Assembly (NCBI RefSeq): GCF_900101845.1
Contig: NZ_FNAM01000050.1
Location: forward strand, 1 to 38,200
Length of the DNA stretch: 38,200 bases
Source of the DNA: Sporomusa acidovorans
GTDB lineage: Bacteria; Bacillota; Negativicutes; Sporomusales; Sporomusaceae
Direction of reading: 5' to 3'
Shown here: positions 33,310 to 38,200 of the stretch, piece after piece
Layout: each line of letters begins with the position of its first letter
Numbering within the stretch: position 1 is the first letter of the stretch
The notes under the pieces: model-generated
Told to the model about the DNA's origin: nothing
The model's database searches: none
The model's input: only the letters and a program-made list of their open reading frames with translations
Position numbers and translations under genes: made by a program

Positions 33310-34083
33310 TTACGGCAACAAGTGATAACTAATCGGTATTTTCATCGCTACCGGGCGCCCCAGCCCATGCCGGAATGGCGATACACGCCGGACCACTGCT
33401 GTGGCAGCCTCATCAAGCAAAGAAAATCCCGACGATTTTTCAACCCGTACTTGCCGCAATTCGCCACCGGCGCTTAACTCGACAAATACGGTAACCACCC
33501 CTTCATACCCCCGTTTGCGGGCAACATAAGGATATTCCTTATGTTTTTCCACTTCGGCCAGAAAAGCCAAAATAGCACCGTCAATGTCAGGCGCTGCACC
33601 TTCCCCGCTTCCCAAACCAATGCTAGCACCACTACCACTGCCCGCATTTCTACCTGTTCCCGGTTCTGCGCTTATGGCAGTGCCATCCCCCCTACTTATG
33701 CCCGCAGCATTTCCGCCAATCGCCGCAGGCATCGCCTCACCGGCACTGTCAGAGCCGGCCTGCGGCATATTCGTTGTTTGTAGTTCATTCGTCGAAAAAT
33801 TCCGCATTGGTTCCGGTTCCATCGATTGATTGATCGCCTGCGAAAATATACCGGGTACGGCGGGCAATCCAGCCGCTTTTTCCGCAGAATGAACAGGTTC
33901 TCCTCCTGCACCGCCCTTGCTGCCACCAATTAACGATAAATCAACCACAATATACTCTTCCGGCGATTGGCGGACAGGCAGATTTCCTGCCAATAATCCC
34001 AGTAAAAGTATAAGCATAAAATGGATGATGCAAGAGATTCCAAAGGCCCTAGGCCAATATGCAGCCTGTGTCACAATACTCAC
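33310..34083 (-). CDS. tonB: TonB energy transducer
   Basis: The 257-residue protein has an N-terminal signal anchor (AFGISCIIHFMLILLLGLL), with the conserved His in the helix that contacts ExbB/ExbD. A long Gly/Ala/Ser-rich linker rather than the usual Pro-rich one (about 60-165) precedes a TonB_C domain with YPYVARKRGYEGVVTVFVEL, VEKSSGFSLLDEAA and VRRVSPF. It couples the proton gradient to the outer-membrane receptor. It overlaps exbD (GTGA). Confidence 0.9.
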   Translation of the reverse strand: MSIVTQAAYWPRAFGISCIIHFMLILLLGLLAGNLPVRQSPEEYIVVDLSLIGGSKGGAGGEPVHSAEKAAGLPAVPGIFSQAINQSMEPEPMRNFSTNELQTTNMPQAGSDSAGEAMPAAIGGNAAGISRGDGTAISAEPGTGRNAGSGSGASIGLGSGEGAAPDIDGAILAFLAEVEKHKEYPYVARKRGYEGVVTVFVELSAGGELRQVRVEKSSGFSLLDEAATAVVRRVSPFRHGLGRPVAMKIPISYHLLP

Positions 34084-34490
34084 CTCTGCTTCTGCTGAGC
34101 CGCAATTGCTAACTTTTGTACACCGGCTAATTTCAATTCATCCATAACAACAATCACTTTGCCATGTTCGACAGATTGATCAGCCCGCAAAACAACGGCT
34201 TGTTGCGGCTGACTGGCGATTATCCGCTGTAGTCGTCCCCGCAGTGCTTCTAGCGCTATTTCCTCTTGTTCCCAATAAAGTGTGCCCGAATTCGAAATGC
34301 TGATAGTCAGCGGTTTTGCCACCTCCTGATGAACCGTTGCGGCTGGCGGCAGATTAACCGGCATTGTTTTCTGATAAACCATATGTAAAGTGCTCATCAT
34401 AAAAAAAACTAATAAAAAGAAAATAATATCAATCATCGGAATAACCATCAATTTGGGTGAACTTTCTACCCGGTACGCACGGAGCTTCAT
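34080..34490 (-). CDS. exbD: ExbD proton-channel subunit
   Basis: The 136-residue protein has one N-terminal membrane helix with the conserved Asp (MVIPMIDIIFFLLVFFMMST) and a periplasmic domain ending VVMDELKLAGVQKLAIAAQ. It pairs with ExbB and energises TonB. Overlaps exbB by 4 nt. Confidence 0.95.
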   Translation of the reverse strand: MKLRAYRVESSPKLMVIPMIDIIFFLLVFFMMSTLHMVYQKTMPVNLPPAATVHQEVAKPLTISISNSGTLYWEQEEIALEALRGRLQRIIASQPQQAVVLRADQSVEHGKVIVVMDELKLAGVQKLAIAAQQKQR

Positions 34491-35107
34491 TCTTGTTCAC
34501 CCTTTACATTTTCAATAATAAACGTGCAGCTTCTCTCAATCTCTGTTATCAAGGCGTCAAGGCGATGGCAAAAATAACTGTGCGACACCAAAGCCAAAAC
34601 CGCTACGCACAAGCCGGTCGCCGTCGCCACTAAAGCTTCACCGACACCACCGGTTATCGCCACCGGGTTACTATTATTTACATTAAGCACACTAAATGAG
34701 CCAATCATTCCCAAGACCGTTCCTAATAGTCCCAGCAGCGGCGCAAGAGTAACAATTGTATCCAAATATCCGAGTTGTTTGCGCAACTGGGCAGATTCCC
34801 AGGCGGTAACACTTTCAAATGCCTCTTTCATATTTGTTGTATCGCCGCGAAAGCGCAGCCCGGCGGCAAGTACGCGTGCAACCACTCCCGGTGATTGTTC
34901 GCAAATCTTAGCTGCACCCGTCCAATCGGCATTGCTGATTTTGTCTTGAAGATTTTCAAAAAAACCTGGCGCCTGTCGATTGTTGCGTCGATAATAGCGC
35001 CACCGTTCCAATACAATTGCCACAACGCAAACGGAACACAACAAGAGCGGATACATAACCAAACCCCCTTGCTGAAATAACCGCGTTGCTTCCCGTATAC
35101 TATCCAT
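34487..35107 (-). CDS. exbB: ExbB proton-channel subunit
   Basis: The 206-residue MotA/TolQ/ExbB family protein has a membrane helix at 13-33 and the conserved pair of helices LDTIVTLAPLLGLLGTVLGM and AITGGVGEALVATATGLCVA. The frame extends to 35128, but the ATG at 35107 follows GAGAGGTG. A leader element with a terminator-like hairpin (35132-35170) lies between it and the Com-like gene. Confidence 0.95.
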   Translation of the reverse strand: MDSIREATRLFQQGGLVMYPLLLCSVCVVAIVLERWRYYRRNNRQAPGFFENLQDKISNADWTGAAKICEQSPGVVARVLAAGLRFRGDTTNMKEAFESVTAWESAQLRKQLGYLDTIVTLAPLLGLLGTVLGMIGSFSVLNVNNSNPVAITGGVGEALVATATGLCVAVLALVSHSYFCHRLDALITEIERSCTFIIENVKGEQE

Positions 35108-35131
35108 AATCAATCGCACCTCTCGCAAAAA

Positions 35132-35170
35132 ATAAAACCCCGTGCATCAACACGGAGCTCTTGGCTCTCT
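35132..35170 (-). promoter_or_regulatory. Leader element B: terminator-like hairpin before exbB
   Basis: On the minus strand AGAGAGCCAAGAGCTCCGTG is followed by a short loop, then CACGGGGTTTTATTTTTT. This forms a small stem with a T-run. It shares its 5' box and stem with element A (35430-35485). It can act as terminator or attenuator of exbB and the rest of the operon. Confidence 0.7.
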
Positions 35171-35172
35171 AC

Positions 35173-35373
35173 TTATGTTATATGATTCTTGGAGCAACCA
35201 GCATTTGCAGTGTGCCAATGCAAATCGTCGGCTTCCACATACTGTATATGGCCGCATCTGGGACATTTAATCTCCACATATTTTATACACCCTTTAAATA
35301 ATAGACGATTGCATTTAGGGCAACGAAACGCTATTGTTTCTGAATGCTGGACTTTCAAAGAAACTTTTCGCAT
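35173..35373 (-). CDS. Com-like zinc-ribbon protein, first gene of the heme operon
   Basis: The 66-residue protein has two CxxC pairs, RCPKCNRLLFKG and IKCPRCGH. This is the Com-type zinc ribbon known from the Mu translational activator and widespread as a small cargo of Firmicutes. AAGGAAGGTG before the ATG at 35373 decides the start. The frame is also open upstream through the whole leader (to 35490). Position between two leader elements suggests a role in RNA-level control, which is inference. Confidence 0.8.
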   Translation of the reverse strand: MRKVSLKVQHSETIAFRCPKCNRLLFKGCIKYVEIKCPRCGHIQYVEADDLHWHTANAGCSKNHIT

Positions 35374-35429
35374 GAGTTCACCTTCCTTGGTATAGTCGGC
35401 AACACTGACGCATGGTAGGTTATCTCCTA

Positions 35430-35485
35430 AAAAAGAAACCTCCGTGCTATACATTTGTTGGCACGGAGCTCTTAGGCTCTCTCTT
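35430..35485 (-). promoter_or_regulatory. Leader element A: terminator-like hairpin before the Com-like gene
   Basis: The minus strand has GAGAGCCTAAGAGCTCCGTG, then a loop of about 14 nt, then GCACGGAGGTTTCTTTTTT, forming a stem with a T-run. It lies about 30-80 nt after the predicted start of transcription and upstream of the first gene. It shares an almost identical 5' box with element B. Confidence 0.7.
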
Positions 35486-35491
35486 TTCATC

Positions 35492-35510
35492 GATAATGGT
35501 TTTCATTCTC
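35492..35510. promoter_or_regulatory. Fur box at the start of the heme operon
   Basis: GATAATGGTTTTCATTCTC matches the Fur consensus GATAATGATAATCATTATC at 15-16 of 19 positions, and it overlaps the expected +1 immediately downstream of the -10. Confidence 0.8.
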
Positions 35511-35516
35511 AATTAC

Positions 35517-35545
35517 ATTATAAAATAGCAGACCTTGCATGTCAA
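35517..35545 (-). promoter_or_regulatory. Consensus sigma70-type promoter of the heme operon
   Basis: On the minus strand a perfect TTGACA (35540-35545) and TATAAT (35517-35522) are separated by 17 nt. The adjacent Fur box means strong, iron-repressed expression. Confidence 0.9.
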
Positions 35546-35566
35546 GTATAAATATAGGGGCAAACA

Positions 35567-35577
35567 GGGACGGTTCT
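35567..35577. repeat. REP-like motif GGGACGGTTCT
   Basis: This is the same 11-bp core, with TAAACTTGC following, as at the left edge (964-974). It borders the right-hand transposase remnant. Confidence 0.8.
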
Positions 35578-35597
35578 AAACTTGCTCTTCACTATTT

Positions 35598-35703
35598 TTT
35601 AGTAACGGCTTACCCTAGATTCACTGATTCCTCCAAAAAGCCGGCCAATTTGTTTTAATGCAATCGACGAATTTTTTCTTATTTCTTTGATAACCTCATT
35701 CCC
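35598..35703 (-). pseudogene. C-terminal remnant of a REP-associated transposase
   Basis: The minus strand encodes NEVIKEIRKNSSIALKQIGR, LFGGISESRVSRY and a stop, near-identical to the left remnant and ending in the typical helix-turn-helix of TnpA_REP proteins. Homology stops near 35703, next to the EFR1 gene, so only about 35 residues remain. Confidence 0.65.
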
Positions 35704-35720
35704 TATCCAGTCTTCTCTAA

Positions 35721-36521
35721 TCAAATAAAGAATACCGGTTCTTTTCGTTGTTTGCACTTTTCACTTAATCTGATTGCGGTGTCTTTGACTATACCAGTTT
35801 TCATTGTTTTAGCGTTTTGAGGGCAGCACTTAATACAAGCGCAGCATAAAATACATTTTTCCTTATCAGGTAAATAATTATTTTCTAAATCGATTGCACC
35901 AACCGGACACGCCTCCACACAAACTCCGCATTTTGAACATGTATTACTAATTGCTATAAAATCAACAGTCCATGTCTTCGAATCTCCTCTATACGGATAG
36001 TTGCCGGGTACATTTATATCAGAAATATCATCGACCGATGAAATAGATAGTAGTTTTTCATTTATTTTACTTCCTAGTAATTCTGCTTGATGTAAGTCGC
36101 TTGCATCAGGACGATTTACCGCAATTGGTGTTTCGAAACTAGAAAAAGAATGTTCCCCAATACACGCCGCACAGGCAATTGGTATACATCCACGTTTAAT
36201 TAAAATATCCTTAAGTTCAAGTAATGCATCGTCATATTCGCGGTTACCATAAACAACAATACATACCGTAGGTGTATTACAAGCTTTAACCGATTGCAGC
36301 CAGTCAATTACAAGCGCTGGTACTCTTCCAACATAAACTGGCACAGCAACAAGAAGTAATTCGTTTTCCGATGTTTGTAATTGTTGATTCCGCGCATCTG
36401 GTTTGGTAATATCTATTAGTTCGACAGTGCTATGGCTAATTCCACGTGCAATACTTTGAATAATTGTTTTTGATGTTCCCGTAGGTGAAAAACAAACCAG
36501 TTTCAGTGATTGTATTTTCAT
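35721..36521 (-). CDS. EFR1-type flavodoxin-ferredoxin fusion protein
   Basis: The 266-residue protein has an N-terminal flavodoxin-like half (about 1-155) with FSPTGTSKTIIQSIA as phosphate loop and VAVPVYVGRVP. A 2[4Fe-4S] ferredoxin half (about 190-245) carries CSKCGVCVEACPVGAI and CILCCACIKCCP. EFR1 proteins are electron carriers of anaerobes with no fixed partner. No operon partner is adjacent, and the transposase remnant lies 18 nt downstream of its stop. Confidence 0.9.
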   Translation of the reverse strand: MKIQSLKLVCFSPTGTSKTIIQSIARGISHSTVELIDITKPDARNQQLQTSENELLLVAVPVYVGRVPALVIDWLQSVKACNTPTVCIVVYGNREYDDALLELKDILIKRGCIPIACAACIGEHSFSSFETPIAVNRPDASDLHQAELLGSKINEKLLSISSVDDISDINVPGNYPYRGDSKTWTVDFIAISNTCSKCGVCVEACPVGAIDLENNYLPDKEKCILCCACIKCCPQNAKTMKTGIVKDTAIRLSEKCKQRKEPVFFI

Positions 36522-36741
36522 TAGCTATCCTCCACATTCTTTAAATAATGATTTATTCATTTAATACTTTATTTACCAGGTCGGTATATAAAATCCTGCA
36601 GATATGATTATCCTGAATAAATTTTAATTGGAGGATAGTAATCAAATACTGACATCCGCATCGAAAAATAAGAACTAGCCTCGGAAAGCTAGCTCTTATT
36701 TTCCTATTTCAATATGACTGATTAGACAGCTGGTTTGCCGG
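36522..36741. other. Intergenic region with a terminator
   Basis: A/T-rich spacer. It contains the hairpin at 36667-36700, and presumably the EFR1 promoter, although no well-spaced -35/-10 pair stands out. Confidence 0.5.
36667..36700 (-). terminator. Terminator downstream of the PPOX-fold gene
   Basis: AATAAGAACTAGC and GCTAGCTCTTATT form a 13-bp stem with one mismatch around an 8-nt loop. The flanking A- and T-runs allow function on either strand. It most likely ends the WYL-PPOX transcript. Confidence 0.8.
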
Positions 36742-37152
36742 TTATACACTATGTGTTTCAAAACACTTTTCGAGCCAGCAGGTGGCCTGGTTTGTATCAA
36801 ACCTAAAAATGCAATACTCAGGGTCATCCACACCTTTTTGAAAATGCTCAATAAACCAATCCTGCCACAATTCTTTTTTGACAACTGCATCGTGAACTAT
36901 TTCAATCTCACCCAATAACGTAACACTGTCGCCGCCTAAATAATAACAAATGCTTGCTTTCGGATTTTTTTTAAAATGAGCAATTTTGGCGGAACTTGTC
37001 CCTGTAGCCATCCAGATCGTCCGGATTCCCTCCGCTTTGATCTTTGACAATACGCAAATACGGGGATATCCCGCTTCATTGATGGATGCCAGTGTCACCA
37101 CATCACATTTTGCCAAAAGTTCACCAGCTTTTTCCAAAATAATTTTTTTCAT
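36742..37152 (-). CDS. Pyridoxamine 5'-phosphate oxidase-fold (PPOX) protein
   Basis: The 136-residue split-barrel protein has CDVVTLASINEAGYPRICVLSK, IWMATGTSSAKIAHFKKNPKA and ICYYLGGDSVTLLGEIEIV, typical of general-stress or PPOX-family FMN-binding proteins. The C-terminal QATCWLEKCFE adds two Cys. The open frame reaches 37218, but the ATG at 37152 with AAGGAGG is the start. It lies 67 nt downstream of the WYL gene, probably in one transcript. Confidence 0.85.
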   Translation of the reverse strand: MKKIILEKAGELLAKCDVVTLASINEAGYPRICVLSKIKAEGIRTIWMATGTSSAKIAHFKKNPKASICYYLGGDSVTLLGEIEIVHDAVVKKELWQDWFIEHFQKGVDDPEYCIFRFDTNQATCWLEKCFETHSV

Positions 37153-37218
37153 ACACAAAACGCCTCCTTTTTTCCTAATAGTACTACAAAAAACAGGACA
37201 ACTGTGTGTCCTGTTCAA

Positions 37219-38124
37219 TCAGTTATATCTTTCCGCCGTTTTTAAAATTATCTTGCCGACTGTTTCTCGTAAATCAGCAGGAGCCAATACCTCTGCCTTA
37301 TCTCCGAAACTTAAAATCCATCGCAGAGTAAAGTCCAAATTGGTGTAGCCCCGCTGAAATAAAAGCTTTCCGTCAGGGGTCTTCGTGTAACTGGCGGGGC
37401 CATATTCCTCTACCAGCAGGTATTCCACGCTCTCGTCAAAGAGTATCACCATGTCCCGGTCATCTCTCAGATGGGCATCAAAATCTATTTTTTCCGGTGG
37501 TATCATACCTATCGAATACTTTTCCTCCGTCAAATTAAGCCTCCATAGACGCCCCAGCTTAAACATACGAAAATCCTGCCTCGCCATACAGTATCCAAAT
37601 ACATACCACGCCGACCACTTGAAAACTATAAAATACGGTCCGATGGTACGAAAAGTCACACCTTTATCTGAGTAATATGCAAAAGTAACAATGCGTCTTT
37701 GCTCTATGGCAGTACGCAACAAATTTATTTTCTTCGAAAGACTGTCCTTATAGTGCGAGGCCAAATCTATCACTATGTTGTCTTTGAGGGAGACAACCGC
37801 ATCAGACGCAGGAGTGAGTTTTTGCACCAATCTTCCGAGACGTGAAGTGGCGTCCACTGATTCAAGCCCCTTCAAGGCAATAAGAATATTTTGCAGTTCC
37901 TCTTTAGTCATCAAGTTTTTATCCAGCTTATATCCCTCTGCAATGGAAATCCCACCGCCAGCACCCTGCCGGGTCACAATGGGAAAACCTGCTTTGCACA
38001 GGTCGTCAATATCACGTCCGATAGTGCGACGAGTAACTTCCAGTTGCTCCGCAAGCTCCGGTGCAGTTACTTGCTCTTTTCTAAGTAAGATCGCAAGAAT
38101 TGTAAGTAGGCGGTCTATTTTCAT
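37219..38124 (-). CDS. WYL-domain transcriptional regulator (YafY/DeoR-type HTH)
   Basis: The 301-residue protein has an N-terminal winged HTH_11 (about 5-60; APELAEQLEVTRRTIGRDIDDLCKAGFP) and a WYL domain (about 135-210) with RIVTFAYYSDKG and VFKWSAWYVFGYCMARQDFRMFKL. A WCX-type C-terminal extension follows. WYL regulators bind nucleic-acid-like or small ligands. It likely controls the downstream PPOX gene and itself. Confidence 0.9.
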   Translation of the reverse strand: MKIDRLLTILAILLRKEQVTAPELAEQLEVTRRTIGRDIDDLCKAGFPIVTRQGAGGGISIAEGYKLDKNLMTKEELQNILIALKGLESVDATSRLGRLVQKLTPASDAVVSLKDNIVIDLASHYKDSLSKKINLLRTAIEQRRIVTFAYYSDKGVTFRTIGPYFIVFKWSAWYVFGYCMARQDFRMFKLGRLWRLNLTEEKYSIGMIPPEKIDFDAHLRDDRDMVILFDESVEYLLVEEYGPASYTKTPDGKLLFQRGYTNLDFTLRWILSFGDKAEVLAPADLRETVGKIILKTAERYN

Positions 38125-38200
38125 GGCGAATCCTGCTTTCTCATGTTTAAGCTGCTTAGTTTGAGCGTATAAAGCTCACCGTTACCGGGGATACGGTTCT

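Noticed and set aside
1..38200. CRISPR arrays, rRNA or tRNA genes
   Set aside because: No regularly spaced repeats and no tRNA or rRNA-like segments were recognised by eye. A dedicated search was not possible.

Overview
The window looks like chromosomal DNA of a diderm, anaerobic Firmicute of the Negativicutes type (a Sporomusa, Pelosinus or Acetonema-like relative). A complete TonB-ExbB-ExbD system and a TonB-dependent outer-membrane receptor show an outer membrane. Strong AGGAGG-type ribosome binding sites, intrinsic terminators, EutJ/PduU-type genes and a PrpR_N activator fit a Firmicute. The species assignment is inference. Nearly all genes lie on the minus strand.

Layout. (1) 1-1410: accessory edge with the 3' end of a DDE-type transposase, a small XRE regulator, and a decayed REP-associated (IS200-like) transposase between inverted GGGACGGTTCT motifs. 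(2) 1445-6325: a decaying transport island. It holds a GntP permease missing both ends and fused by deletion to the tail of a PPC/DUF296 gene, an intact multi-pass permease, and a PrpR_N-PAS-AAA+-Fis sigma54 activator. A near-perfect sigma54 promoter abuts a 12-bp-arm palindrome upstream of the permease. (3) 6464-21542: one long minus-strand operon for a B12-dependent 1,2-propanediol (or glycerol) utilisation microcompartment, in the order pduU, pduV-like GTPase, pduA, B, C, D, E, G, H, K, J, L, M-position flavoprotein-like gene, N, O, P, S, T, an unknown polytopic membrane protein and a small zinc-ribbon protein. The alcohol dehydrogenase pduQ is divergent (+) and an eutJ-like chaperone gene lies beyond it. 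No pocR, pduF, pduW or cobalamin riboswitch was seen.

(4) 24013-24783: a sparse region with a 56-aa ORF, several terminators, and a 28-aa ORF behind a well-formed promoter that overlaps a Fur-box-like sequence. (5) 25041-35545: a probable single Fur-controlled operon for heme acquisition and anaerobic heme opening: Com-like zinc ribbon, exbB, exbD, tonB, a heme/iron ABC importer (binding protein, permease, ATPase), an ABC-2 type exporter pair, a flavodoxin, a ChuW/HutW-like radical SAM enzyme and a TonB-dependent receptor. A consensus promoter with a Fur box at +1 precedes it. Two near-identical terminator-like leader elements flank its first gene. (6) 35567-38200: a second transposase remnant of the type seen at the left edge and in the same orientation, then an EFR1-type flavodoxin-ferredoxin, a PPOX-fold protein and a WYL regulator.

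Working together: PduCDE, repaired by PduGH and supplied with adenosylcobalamin by PduO/PduS, dehydrates the diol inside a shell of PduA/B/J/K/N/T/U. PduP and PduL turn the aldehyde into acyl-phosphate, and PduQ recycles NADH. The iron locus brings heme through the outer and inner membranes and opens the porphyrin without oxygen. The same cell would then have to handle the released tetrapyrrole, and the embedded ABC-2 exporter is a candidate for that step.
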